This document shows positions 46,633 through 60,700 of a stretch of DNA of 64,000 nucleotides, one piece after another. Source of the DNA: Spirodela intermedia (lineage: Eukaryota; Streptophyta; Magnoliopsida; Alismatales; Araceae); NCBI GenBank assembly GCA_902729315.2, contig LR746268.1, positions 1,853,501 to 1,917,500 on the forward strand. The letters run 5' to 3'. Positions within the stretch are counted from its first letter, which is position 1. Every line of letters begins with the position of its first letter. Under the pieces are notes generated by a model, which ran no database searches, was not told the DNA's origin, and saw only the letters and a list, made by a program, of their open reading frames with translations. A program made the translations under genes and the position numbers.

Positions 46633-49600
46633 CTACAGAAAATTATGGAACACAACATGTGAAGATTTCTATGGCCAGTATTTAGGTATACGGAGAACAA
46701 AACTTGAATAACGGAATCCATATCATAGATTTTTTGTGGAAAAATGATAAAAGAAATATATCATAACTTTTATTGAATTATTTATCTACTAATGGCAATA
46801 GCGTACTCATACAGGAGATTTGTGATTAATTTAACACACTATAGGATGGGGGTATATGGTAAGGTCTCACCATAGTTGACCCCATTAAAGGGAAATCATG
46901 ATTCATCACTTCAGCGAACACCATCAGTGTCAAAAGTCAAAACATCTGTTCTCAACATTTAGCAAGCTCCATGTATGTGCACTCTCTTGATAAAGTGAGA
47001 AAAGAAGATTACATCTTTCCCTCTTTGATCAGATCCTTAAAAGAAAGCCCTCCACTTAAAGACACGAACTATTCTTGGCAGCTCAGGGACTTTTGGAGGG
47101 AAAATCTCTTCACGAGAAAAAAAGATCCTCATCTTGGACAAAGAGGATTTAAGGTTTTAGGCATGGAAATGTTCCTACAATCTCTTCCATCATGTTTCAT
47201 ATATCTCACATGTGTAACTCTCATCATGTTTACAGTGACTATCCGACTACAAATCTCCATGACCTTCTTCAGTTTCGAAGTCTTAGTAATGCAGACATGC
47301 TGAAGAAATTCAATTAAAATAAGTTTGTTTCAAACATGATGGAAAATCATGATTCAACATCAAACATTCGTACTTTTGTATCACGTTTTCAATAAGTGAT
47401 TACCAGAGTTATGTAGACAAGAAAAATAAGTTTCTACACAAATATGTTACATCCGATCAATTTCTAATTAGAGACCATTTGAGACTGCTTCCTGATTTTT
47501 AGATATAATGGTGTATATCAATTATATTAATTAAAATGTATGTTTGGAATAGGATAGTTACGAGTAGTTTGCGTTTTTAATGTTTAAATATAGATGCCAA
47601 TCTTAATGTCTTTCACTCATTAAATTTAAACACATGATTAATGTCCAAGTTTATAAAATTCTGAACAAAAATAGATGGAGAAAAACCTTCAAAGGGTGCC
47701 TAATACCTGGGCCACTGATAATTAAAATAGGTTGTATTTTTAAGTTCAGCAAAAAAGGAGAGACGATAATTTATGCTAAAAAAAATTTGGATGATATATC
47801 AGAGTATCTAATGTCTACAAACTGACTTTCAGGTAACTTGAAGGAGATTAGGTATCAAATTCTTCGCAGTACATACATTAATGTTTATTTTCAATCACAT
47901 AACCTTTTCTTGGAAAGTGGGTAGTGCAACATAAGCATCGAATAAAAAAGAGAGCGTATGGTGCTTTGCATTACTATTATGTCATTGATATAGTTCTTCA
48001 GTTTGAACATATTGATCGTGGAAAAATATTATACTACAGTAAGAACTAAAACTTGCCCTATAGTACACGATTTAATTTCTTTTTCTCGGCATATTTTGTT
48101 CACTCTTAAACCATTGTTGATCATAGTGTTGACATTGAAAGATATTTTAAAGCAAACTGGAATTTTCAATAGCATTTGTATGCTTTTATTCGTGAAAATG
48201 TCAACTTTGTGGTCAAGCCACATCATGCACTACAGTGCTCGTAGGGGAAGTCTCAACACATTCTACAGAGGCAAGAATCAGAACAAGTACACAACTAAAT
48301 TTTGCTCACCAATGTCAAAAGATTAGTAGATGTGTTAACACCCACTGACCATGGGTCAGTACATTGATCGTGGAATAGAAACTAGAATCTACATAATAAA
48401 CTTAGTAGTCAACACCCTCAGAAGAGTCCCAAAAACCGATTAGATGTGACAATAATTTGGTTCTAGATACTTTCTGCCGAGCCTAAATGCCCTGTGGTCT
48501 GCAACCTATCTCGCCCAACCACCAAGAATAATATAAAAGTCACGGAAATTGATGTCGGCAAGGTAGAACTCTATTATCAACAAGGGGTTGCTCCAAAGAA
48601 GAGCTAACAAAGCCTGGGATCCAAACTCGGATGCCCTTCTGCACATTAGGATTACCATACATCTACGAACTTCGACTTGAAGGGCCTCCCTTTGAACAAT
48701 GGTCGATTGATCAACCCTTTTGACAGGAGAAAGCATTGTCTTTCGCCCTAGTCTAGTCCATCTCAGTGAAGGGACTTATCTAGCATGGAGTTCAACAGCT
48801 TCCCCAGTAAACTATTCCTACATATTACACTCCTCACCATCACAGCACCTAATTGCACATGCTGTGTAAGCTGATGCCATCCTTCACACAAGGAAAACAG
48901 CTGGCAGGATTTCAAGTCTAAACAGGTTTCAAACTTAACGAGACAGAATGACTATTTCCTAAAGAAATATATTGGAACTAAAACTTTAAACCCTCTAGCT
49001 CTTACATATCTTGCCTTGGTAAACTTCATAAACAAGGTCAAATTTCATCATCTTCCAGCTTTGCATATAAAACCCAATCCTGAAAAAGCATTAAACTTGT
49101 GTATCCAATGCAAAGTACGTTGATATCTTCAATAACAATATGAAAGGAATTTACATCATAATCTTGACGCTTCTTAACACTAAGTCACCCATAAGATAAT
49201 CACAGCATCCTTTAAAAAGCTTTGGTCGCTAGAATATTCTCAGTCATTGGCATAAATAACCTAAAGTTTCTTGACTTTATTTCACCAAAAAAACTTCATA
49301 CTTATAAACTAGTTTCCCACTAGGAAGTGAAAAATTCAAACTCCAAATTTGAGACATCCAAACGTTACCATCAGCATGTTAACTGAAGTGAAATGTCTCT
49401 TTGTACCTGCTGGAAAAATCCTTCGCACCAAATCAAAACGGAAATAAAGTGTGTTTATTGTTTTCATCAACATTGTAGCTGATGATTACATATCCTCACC
49501 AATAAGGAAACAATTAGTTTTAAAGTTTTCAGGAGAGAAGCATTCCGTAAAAACCATTTGGAACTCATGAATTTCAAATAGTACCATCCATTGCCATTGA

Positions 49601-51019
49601 ATTAGGCCACGGGCCTTCTCAAAAGCATTCCCCCCATTTTAATAGCACCACGTTTCTCCCTAAAGACTTTAAAAGCACATGAAAGATAATTTTTCAGATA
49701 TGATAACTTTCTATTCACTGAAAAATAGCTTCCTTAACATCCACATTATGCTATATCCAAAAGAAAAAAACGATCAATAGTTTTAGCTTGGCTTTGTCCA
49801 AATATGAGTTATTAAAAATAGAAAATGCTACACATGTACGTGATCAACAAGCTCTCAAACTCTCCACGAAGCATTTCCATAGCTTATCTATGGATGATGG
49901 AAACAATTTAACAACCAGACTTCTCACAATCGCAGAGAAAACTCCTTCCTCAACATGAAAAAGCCTAAAGCCAAATCTCTCACCCTAGAAAAATGGAAGG
50001 TACTACGCTATGTACAAGAAACACTTATCAATCAATATAAAACAATATATTTGATATACTAACCTACTTAAATATATTTTCAAAAAAACTAACAGACAAT
50101 TGTTCAGCCTCACGAATTGCAGACTCGATATCAGTTATGTATATTGCATAAGAAAAATGAATGGAACTGGTTCTCGATCATCTTATTTACAGAGGTATTG
50201 GTGTTTTTTTGTACAAAGGGAACACCAAAGAAGCACCACAATGTAAACTAAAGTTTAAATAAAAAAATAAAGAGACGCCAATTAACATCCACCATGAGTT
50301 TATGCATATAATCTAGAATATTAAGTTTATTTAATCTTGCTTAATATCTGCTTGTTCCAACAGATAACAGCATCTGCTCCTGATGAAGTGTCAATCATGC
50401 ATATTACTTTAATTTTTCTGGCGATAGATTGAAGCCACAATGCAAAGCCAAGGAACGCTTCAAAGGATTCAGGACTATGGTGGAAAAATCCAGCATCTTC
50501 TGTGTACAAATGAAAAGAATTCATTCTTATTCAATATACTCAAACCCTTGGTTGATTCTTTTCCGCAGTAGTTTGCATCAATGTATCTTTTGGCAAAACC
50601 ATTCATCATTTATCTCTCTTTCGCTACCGTTTTAATCAATACTTTTTCGATAGAAAAGGAATCAATAGTATAGACCCAAGCATAATCCTCAGGAAGATGA
50701 GAGAAAAAAGGATTCCTCCTAAGAATTGTGGAGACCATCAGCTACAAATACATCCTGGCATGCATGACTACTGTGGATCTAAAATGCCCTCCTCTCTACA
50801 TCATTCCAATGAAGAACGGAACCATCATGGCAATTGACAGAAAGAGAAAGCGACAGAAACCCACGCACGAGCAGCATTGCCGCACGCACTCCACGTCGGT
50901 CTTCCACGTTCAAAGCGAGGAAGGGAGGGATAAAAAAAGAATGTACCGCGGACCCTCTTCTCCGGGAGTTCCCCCGTCCTCCGCCGTGAGGTCGCCGGTT
51001 TGCCTCGCAGTTCATTCCA
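46633..51019. other. Upstream region of the PWWP gene; no confirmed exons
   Basis: Mostly AT-rich with no recognisable exon. One exon-like unit on the minus strand at about 50411-50508 has an acceptor (TACACAG) and a donor (AAA|GTAATA) with an open frame (SPESFEAFLGFALWLQS) but no known family. From about 50870 to 51019 the DNA is GC-rich and looks like a promoter/5' UTR for one or both strands. Confidence 0.4.
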
Positions 51020-51082
51020 ATGGCTTCGATAGCTGAGCAGAGCGAGGGAGAAGGAAGCTTTGGAACCCCAATATTTACAGAG
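51020..51082 (+). CDS. Candidate first coding exon, isolated
   Basis: ATG at 51020 opens 21 codons (MASIAEQSEGEGSFGTPIFT, then Glu) that end at a good donor, GAG|GTAATC, in phase 0. It sits in a GC-rich, promoter-like patch, as a real first exon would. No following exon was found in the 6 kb of AT-rich DNA to the right, and I do not recognise the protein. It may be the start of a gene with a very long first intron, a gene broken by insertions, or chance. Confidence 0.3.
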
Positions 51083-54000
51083 GTAATCTGACCTCTAGTT
51101 CTGCAACTGCATGGGGTTGAAGCCCAGCCAGCCTCTACAGGCGACGAGTGTCGGTAAGCTATGGCAACAAATGATACCAGTCTATGCATGGGGGTCCTGT
51201 ATACATCAAGTTATTGATATTTCAGTAGACGCCCAACAAATGATACCAGCCTGTTTTTATCCCTACTAAGAAATCTCATCTTGTTCTTAGTTCAAGCAAT
51301 TTTTTCTTGGAAATGGGATAGTTTTGAGGGTTTATTTTACTATATTTAATCATTTTCCTGTATGATCCTCTCATACTTGACCACTTATATTGCCTTGTTT
51401 AATAGGACAAATCTGCAGCCATTTAAAATTAAGCTCATATACTTGAATGTTATAAAAGCCTAAAAAATCAAAGTGACACCCTCATGTTAAATATTTCACT
51501 TGTCTGTAAGAGATGCTTAGATGGTAAATCTACACGTAGTGAAAGAATTCTACTCATACATTAATCAAACTAAAAGTTCATTGCAAGAAGTGTGTTTTAA
51601 CCTGTCAACTAATAAATTATCATAAAGACAAGGCCAATAGCTGTGTAAGATTTTCTAACAATTAAATTTTCTTGTATTAGATTAAATGTTTCAAGTAATC
51701 TGGTCATGAAAATATATGTTGAAAACTGAATGCTTAAATCCACAAGAGGGTGAGCTTGAATCCGAATGATCAATAGAAGACTTTTGAATCTACAAATAAA
51801 GGAAGGGTAACTTCACATGATAAAAAATTGAACATTTCCAAAAATGTCTCTCATGTATCAATGAGAGCCTTTATATAGGCCTACAAAGGAGGTGAGATGC
51901 TCTCAAAAAAATAATTATATCATAGATAAATCTTATGGACAAATTCTGAGTAACTCTGAAATAACTTGAAAGAAACTTTGATGGATAATAAAGACACCTA
52001 AAACAAATTTCAAAAATCATTTTAAACACCTTCTAGAAGAAAAGTGAGATAAATTAAGGTTACATAAAATAGATTTCATAAAGTAACTTTTATGTCTTTC
52101 TTTGACCTAATTAGCTATTTGATCCTTTTTTAACATTTTTCTTTTCATGGCCCAGTTTTCAAGTAGCTGGCCTCTAGTTGAGTTATATATTAGTCTCCTA
52201 TAGTTGAAAAGAACTCCTCTTTGAGTCTTCATTTGAGTTGCCATAATACTAGTAAATATCACTTACTAGTATTGTGAAATAGTTAAATCCTATACAAGCT
52301 CAATAAGACTCGTATTATCATTAATTTCTCATCAAAAATTAAAATGATCTATATTTATTCATTTTTAATTTGTTATATAACTCTTTGAGATAATCAAAAC
52401 TAGAAATTTCAAGATGAAGGTTCACCAAAAATATTATTTTCTTACTAAGGGCGCCTACGAAATAATTTTTTTTTCCAAACTTATGTTTGATAACAAAAAT
52501 AAATTGATGAATGAAAGAAATATAATAAACATACATTTTTTAAAACAAAGTTTGATTATTGATTAATTTAAGATTCTAATTTTCAATATATAAAATAAAT
52601 TTATATAGACCCAAACAATGTTCTTGTGTGTAAAATATGACCAATGTTATAAATTTCTAATTCATGGGTCATCTAGTTTTTTCTGGCAATAGAAAAGTTT
52701 TCACTATAGATAGTTATAGGACAAGCTTCTTAAGACAACATAGCCCCAAGTATTGAGGTGTTACATTCGACTTTAAATAACTTTTGAAACCTAAAAGTAT
52801 TCAAACTAAAGCACAACATAATTTTTTTAATCAAATCAAAAGATTTATCAACTTCATCAGTCCACTTGAAATAATTTTTTTTATATTAAATGGCATAGGT
52901 CATAATTGCACTAAAACTTTTAATAAATATTTGGTAAAATGATGGTAATCACAAAGTATATTCAGCATGTAATCATGATGTGGAATTGAAAATATTTTTT
53001 AATTGTGATTTTTTTGATAGTGTTTTTATCAATGCATATTTGTCAACTTTTATCCTTTTCCAAAATTAGTCAAGTGGGTACAAAGCACAAACTCATTCTT
53101 CCTCTAATCACTTTGTTAATAACTCCACTACTTATTTCTAAATACGTCAACTTTCCTCCAAGCTCATTCTATAATGTGATTGGTTAAGTAAACTAGTTCT
53201 AAGGACTAAATCAATACAATCTTATAGTCTCACATTGGTGAATGATGAGTAAGTATATTTTGAATAATAAAAAAATAGATAATATATTTTGAACAAGTTT
53301 TGATATAACATCAACTAGTTTTAACTTTAAATTAAAATTTTAAAACATCAAAAATAAATTAAAAATATTAAATTTACTAAAAAAATCATTTTGATTCATC
53401 AACATTACCTTTTTTTCTCTCTTTTTCACCATTGCTAAAATCATTTTCCTACATATGGGTTAATAAAAATTTCTTACCATTCTAATAAAACATATAAACA
53501 TTATCTTAGTCATGATACATGACATCAATATTGCACTACCAAGGTCTACCCTAGAAGATGTCACATGCATCTATCTCAACCACATTGCATTGAGCTTCTT
53601 TTGAATAAGTTATCTTTTCAATAGAAAATTTCACCAAATAGGTTTCAAAAATTCCAAATTTGGTATCTTTTTCAATCTAACTAATTCAATATGGATGTGA
53701 GTGTGGGTTTGTCTTGAGAGCTAAATATAGAAAAGTTGGTAAAAAAATTACATATTATCATAAATCATAAGATTTTCACTCATAAAGTATATTTTTCATC
53801 ACATATTAAAAATTAATTAATGAGCCTTAATCTTTATAAGGTAGGGTGTTAAATTAAGATATTTATGTGCTGTATATTATTAATTACTATTTAATATTAG
53901 TGATTGTCAGGTCAATCCACAAGGATGGAGACAATTAGAGCATCAACATACTCTTGATAATAAACTTCAAGTATTCTTTGTTCACAAGTGGAGCAACACT

Positions 54001-55760
54001 TATTTGACTTCCCAAACTATTAGAAATATTATTTGATTCAAGATCTTCAATGTTCACCAATAATCCTATCCTACAATCCATAAGAATAAAGAATGAGATC
54101 ACCAACTAGTTTCAGATAAGAGATTCATATTAAAAGAAAGTAAAAAGGTCAATTGATAAAGCTGTTCTGTCAATGAAAGAATTGCTTCAATAATTTAATT
54201 AAAAAAATTTGAAAAAAAATGAAATATTATGAAGATAGTGTCTACGGACTTGTAAATGATTTAGTAATCAAAATAAATAAATGGGAAGCAAACAATTATA
54301 GGATGAGAGACTAACTCACAAAAATACTCCTAAGGTGTCACCTAGAACTCAAACATTGAACCCAAAAGAGAAAACATGTATGGAATGAATAGTAAAATGT
54401 AGATTATATGCTTTAAATGATCACATCCCATTGAATAATTGTCAATCACACGAGGACATCAATCATGCAGCAAAAAAAAAGAAGGATAAGGCATCTATCT
54501 TGTTGAGAGGCCAAAACAAATATGTTTGAACATGCAGCAAATTGAAATAGAAATGAAGACTGCAAAAATAAAACTCATGATTGATAAAGTAAAGAGTAAA
54601 AAGGTGATTAATCTCTCTTCTCCTCCTCCCTATTCATAACATGTCTGGGGATATATATATATATGCCTCAAGTGATATAAAAATCAAAGCCAAAATTTGG
54701 TGAAAAGACTGATTTCAGTGGCTTTCTAGTGTTAAGCTAATGTAACAATAAGATTCTAACATCATCTTACAACAGTGGCTAATACTTTGATTGAGCTTCC
54801 GAAAGCTTCATGAGCTGTCATGGTGCCTTCTCAACTGTTGGTTAGTTAGTTTATTATTTATTTAACTTTAGTATTTTGTTGTTATTTCTTGCAACATCTT
54901 TAATTTCTCTCTCTTCTCTTTTAGTCTCTCATTGGCCTTTGGTAATACTTATTATGTAACTGATCTCCCACAGCTCTAATTAATGATTTGATACTTCCAA
55001 GGCCTGAATAGTATAATTATATTAATTCAAAGTTTTAAACCTTAGATTGACATGGTAGAAATTCCTATAAATTTTAATTTTAAGCATATATTATTGACTT
55101 CATGGTGATTGTATTCAGATATTTGAGATATATTTGTGACATATATAGATAACCATCATATTTAGTAATCACTTTATCAATAAAAATTTCACTTGTAATT
55201 ATCAAATCAAGGACATCCATAAAATATTAAAAAAATGGATGTGTAAGCTGTCAAACTAGTTTGTTATACTATAATAATTCACCATATGGTGCTAATTTTT
55301 CTGTGTAGTAATGTTAGTTTATAATGTAACTTCATTCATGAGTCAACTCACCTGTCACAGGTGAAAAATAATTCTGTAAAAATATCTCAAACACTAAAAA
55401 ATTGTGAAATATTACAAATGAATACTATAAGTAACATAAAAATATTGTAATAGAATATTACAAATGAATACAAATATAATTGTAACATAAAATTTTCATT
55501 ATACACTTATACTACATCTTGGTCATTATAAGTGTTGAGAATTTTATTTCCACACTAGTTAACCCACTACCTTTATATTATTTAAGTTCCTTTAAGTACT
55601 AAAACTTCATCTTACCTAGTAAGTTGACTCTCCTTTACATGGCATCTTAGTCACTGAGTGTTAATAACCTTCTCATCAAGTGAGTCAATTTAGTTCATAC
55701 AACTAACAACATATAGACAAGATTTTGTTGAGAGATAAAATAAAGATTAGACATGATTAA

Positions 55761-55860
55761 AATGATCACGTTAAAAATTATTTTAACATTATTTTAAACC
55801 ATTATTAGTATAGTAATGATCACATTAAACTATTATTTTAAACTATTATTAGTATAGTAA
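55761..55860. repeat. Tandem duplication, period about 54 bp
   Basis: AATGATCAC starts at 55761 and 55815, and each copy runs on to TTATTAGTATAGTAAT. The second copy is shorter by a small deletion. Confidence 0.7.
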
Positions 55861-55955
55861 TTCTTCTTACCAAATGAGTTGACTCAATTGTATCACTTTA
55901 CAAAAATAAGAAAAGACATGGGGGTTTTGCAACGGTTTCCAAAAAAAATAGTCAC

Positions 55956-56097
55956 AGAGGGTCAAAATTTTAATCTACTAATATTTTTATAACTATTCAC
56001 CATAAGTTAAAGTATTAAATAGTATTAGAGGGTCAAAGTTTTAATTTGCTAATATTTTTATAAGTATTCACCATAAGTTTAAAAGTATAAATTACCA
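55956..56097. repeat. Tandem duplication, period 71 bp
   Basis: Two adjacent copies start AGAGGGTCAAA at 55956 and 56027. Both contain CTAATATTTTTATAA and ATTCACCATAAGTT. Confidence 0.8.
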
Positions 56098-57300
56098 TTT
56101 TACCTTTTCCATATATTTTGTCATCATAACAAGAAAGCCTCCAAAAGTTAGCAACTTCTACGACTTCCAATTTTTGAATGTGGAAGCATTTGAATTTCCT
56201 TTGTTATACTAAAATAGAGATATTCAAAAATGGGCAGACCTCACAAAAGTTATGGGGTAGACTCTTGAAATCCAAGATAATGTCTACCATTGGCCTTCAT
56301 TTTTATGAGAATCAGCCGTTTATATCTTTCTCAAACGTTCTGATTTTGCTGAATAATTGCCAAAGCAACTTGTTGATTGTCAAAAGGGTTGATTGCAGAG
56401 TTGACCTTTGCAAGACAACTACTATTTTTCTTTGATATGAGTTGGATTAAAGGTCAACCCATGTCAAAAAGCAATCAAACTTTTTAAGCCCAATCTAACC
56501 CCAAATTACTTACGAACTAACATCAAGCTCGAAATTGATGCATTACAAGAAAAAAGTTCTCAAAAGAATGGAAAATTCTTATTTATGTATTTATTAAAAC
56601 AAATGTTGTCAATAAAATGCAGGCTGATTTATATGGCCCTATTTTGTTTTAAACATCATTTCTACTACTTTTAAATTTGTAACATTTCTAAGAATAAAAT
56701 TATTTTTTTACCTTGTAATTCAATGTTTATGGACAATAGTTGACTTAGTTGAGTTAGTCATACATGAAGACTACAACACAACAATTTTCAGTCTTTTATG
56801 TAAGTAATGATAAAATAAATAAATAAAGTCATAATGCACGGGATAGAAAAGACTAAATTGTTTCACCAACCAACGAGACAATGAGAATGCTTCCACCAAT
56901 CTTCACTGCTGTTCCATAATCTCTGTAAGAAAAATGCAAGACCCATTTGTGAACACTCAGGATATCATTTGACTGCCAACACTACCATTAAATCTACCAG
57001 GAGCTGGCAAGTTCATATACCGGCCCAGCTTTCCTTGTTCATGGGAAAAGCATACGCATGGAATCAAGAGTTGAACATTTCAATTCTGGGCTCAATTTAT
57101 GCACAAATTCCTTTCTGAATACGATAGTGGCAGGAAACACAACCACATTTTTCCACCAGATTTACATGAAAAACAAAGAGGCAAAAAGCTGGATTATAGG
57201 ATACAATTGCTCCATCTTATTTACAGGTTTGATTCACCCTAATCCCTGTACACTGTACAGCTCATTAATCACACCAGACGTTCGCAAGAGTTGATTTCTC

Positions 57301-57712
57301 TTCACCCCTTTGCCTTCAGCATGGCCAGAGCTCCAACATGCTTAATTGGGAAAGTGGTAGGGGACAGCCGCTTCAAGGATGTTTCCACATCAATGTTCTG
57401 TGACCTTCGCATGGTTGGCAACGATGAACTGCAATAAGCCCACTTTCAAGTGGCATCACCACAATTCTTAGTAGCCCTTGTCCATATTCTAAGGCCAATA
57501 TTATGCGGAAACCAGATCCCCTCACACTCTTTAGCGCAAGATTATCCATTACAAGCAGTCGTTGCTGTTCTTGGCAGTCCGATGTGAAGAATTTTGCTAG
57601 AAATAGAACACAATCTTTATGAGCTATTTATTAGGCAGTATTGGATCTTAACCAGGATAGAATGAAAAGTGGGGCGACTAAAAACTCACAGAGATGCGAA
57701 TAAAGAGAGAAA
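57301..57712 (-). other. Probable 3' UTR of the ELL-like gene, with a UTR intron
   Basis: After the stop codon at 57713 the minus strand shows a donor TCT|GTGAGT (exon end 57690) and an acceptor TTTCTAG (next exon from 57596), a 93-bp intron lying 23 nt past the stop. The following exon has an open frame of about 70 codons (from KFFTSDCQEQQRLLVMDN to the end) that is not in the ELL reading frame and is of no family known to me. Confidence 0.4.
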
Positions 57713-60700
57713 TCAATTTCTACTGTACTCTTCCGAAAAATCTCTTATTCTCTGCTTAAGGGCCTGCAAGAAGACAAAAAATATGACCTTTAAAACCAAA
57801 CTACGCCCCAGAAAATATAGAAGTCAAGAAACAGCTGATTATACCTTTAGCTCATCATGAAGAACAACAAATATTTTCTTCATCCGAGAGTGTTTCTGTA
57901 GTGTTAGAACAACAGGAACGTATAAGGATAACAACAAAAAATTATATTTCGCAAGAGAAAAAGCACAGCTTTAAATTAGGAAACATTGTAATAATGGACT
58001 CAAACTACAGAAAGTTCCGAAAACCCAAGGATATGAGAATAATTACTCATGTATGACGATCCGATCTTCAACCATGATAGTCATGAGATAAAGCATCTAT
58101 AATTCATCGACATTTTATGGTAACCCAAGGAAGAATAGACATAGTATCCACAAGTAGATGAATACATCTATTTTATAAAGGGTTAGAATCAAATAAATTC
58201 CAATTACTCAGAAATTGTTGGAAATGTTGGTTTGTGAGTTCTGGAAAGTTCCAAAACGTATACTTGCAAAGTTACAACCTATTGGCGGTAAGGTTTCCAC
58301 ACCAATAAATTGCATGTGATGTTCAAACCACTAAATACAAGCGACAAGATTTTAACATCATGTCCAACAAACACATTCATGCAGCTAACTCAAAAGGTAC
58401 AGCCAAATCATAGATATAAATGAGGAATCCTATTAAAATATTTAAGCAAAGGATTTTACATGCCAACAGGCAAGAACAGCTCATCAACATGATGGAACTT
58501 CGAGTTTTTCTACATAGAGCTCAAGAAGAAATGTATAATTTCCATTTGCATAGATTTCAATAGTAAATTTTAACTCATATTTACCTTTCTGCATCGGTGA
58601 TACATTTGCAAAATCTGTTCTGAGATATTGCGATATGCTTCTTTGTCTCTTCCCTTATGCATGTCAAGATCACGACCAACCTTCAAGAACTCATTCCTGC
58701 ATAAAGTAGAATGTACACAGTGAGTTCAAAATTAAACCATCTTACTCAAAAACTATCAGAAAGAAGTAACAAACTGGGAAAGAAGATACTGTAAGAATGT
58801 ACACAGCATTTGCATATTACCGATATTTCTCAAGGTGAGTGTTTAGTGATGAGTAACAATCATACTTTTCACGATACTCCTGTACATATTCTTTGTACCT
58901 GTTAATACAAAACATTCGAATTAGATTCGTGAATGAATCATGCATTCACAGTCAAGACTCCTCATTGTCCGTGTACTAGATAAAATATGGAGAGAGTAGC
59001 AAGCTACACGTGCATGGATAACTCATGTATGATGTATATGTACAGAGAGAAGAATGTTAGGGGAACAATATGAATTTATCAGTCCGTGAATGCATTAGTT
59101 TGTAAGAAGACTGACCAATGCACCAACTTGAACAAGAAAGCGTCTAATAGTGTCCTCAATAACCCTGATTTGCTGAAGGTGTCATAAATAAATAACTGTA
59201 CAGTTATGTTGGACAAAATAAATTATTTAAACCCAAAAAAATAATGGAAATCATTTTTAAAATGGACATTTATAAGCTCTTCCTCCTTCCCAAATGAAAA
59301 GGGTCCAGACTGGTAACTTGTATTCCATTATGGGCGAATAAATGTACGGAAAAGTTTAGTAAAGCCATGCGTAGGCAGCTTTTACGAATACGATGACAAC
59401 ACAGATGAGAGAAATGTCACATGAAAAATTTCATAGTTTATGACATGCAGGCAACAGATTAGTTGCTTACTGAGAGTAATCTTTTATTGGACCCCTCAGC
59501 ACCGGTTCATCCTTATCGTACTTGGCATAAAATGAGTCATCTTCATCAGAAGAAAAGTCCTTTTGTCCAGTACTTGTAATGCTCTCCACCCGAAAGCTTT
59601 CTTTACTCCGATCAGATGAATCTATGAGCCCATTATTGATTTTAGGCTTACTATCGATGGATGTTTTGGCAGTCATATGACCATTTTGCTTTGTATCTAG
59701 TTGCATCAAAGAACTACTAGAGCATCTTTTATGACGAGCCCCAGAGCCTTCCTGGCGAATTTCTTGAGTAGATTTCATTGCATTCTTACCAGCTGTATCA
59801 GACAGCAGATCCAAATGAGAGGCAGAGTCACTTTCAGGTCGGTCTACTCTTGAGCACTGTTGAAGTTGAGATGAAACGGTTGTTCGCTGCTGAGAAATTG
59901 TGCAATCCGTTGTGTCACTATCTAGCACCCTTCTGCCAGGCCCATCTTGATTGGCTTGACTTCCACATTTTGACAAATAAGGTGACTCTCTCTTTAACTC
60001 ATTGGAGGCCTTTGCTGGGGTTCTTCCTTTCTTCGAATCTGAACTAAAGTTGTCCATCACGTTCAGTTTACTCTCTGAGTACTTGGAAGGACCTTTTCTC
60101 TCAGATGGCTTCTTACGTTTTTTGATGTCTTCAACAGAAAGTGGTTCACGAAATTCGCCCAGCTCTAGCTCTGAAAGCTCTCTTCTCAGGGGAACAACTT
60201 TCTCGCTAGAAGCAGCACATTTATCGACGTCAGCCTTATGCGAGTTTAATAACTGTTTGGAATCCTTTTGAATTCCACTCTGATCAGCAAGATTACTGAG
60301 ACCTGAGTCAATAAACGAAGGTAGCTTGTCTCCTCCAATATCATCTGAAACGTGTTTGGCTGAGTATTTCTCATTAACATCCATGATCACGTCTCGGATA
60401 TCTTTGTTCAGCATGTCCTTGGACATGAAAAACTTGTCATGGATGCTCGAACTCCTTGAACTAGATACATCTGATCCATCCAGACGGCCAAATGACTTTT
60501 CTGAATGCTTACTAGCGCCATTGAACCTCTCAATAAGCTTTCCAGATTTCTCTGCACCATCAGAAGCCTTGGCTCTTCCAATGGTATTTCCGACCATTTG
60601 TGCTAATTGTCGAGAATCAGAATCCACGATATCTTGGATCAATTTAATGCGATCTCCATTTTCTTTTATGCATTTTCCAGCCAATGCACTGTCAGATGTT

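Larger units (their letters stand above)
51083..57300. other. AT-rich gene-free block
   Basis: About 6.2 kb, strongly AT-rich, with only short open frames without family features. It contains local tandem duplications at 55761-55860 and 55956-56097 and TA runs near 54651. Likely decayed transposon DNA. Confidence 0.55.

Noticed and set aside
55956-56097. Possible CRISPR-like or satellite array
   Set aside because: Only two copies, directly adjacent with no spacers, in a plant genome.
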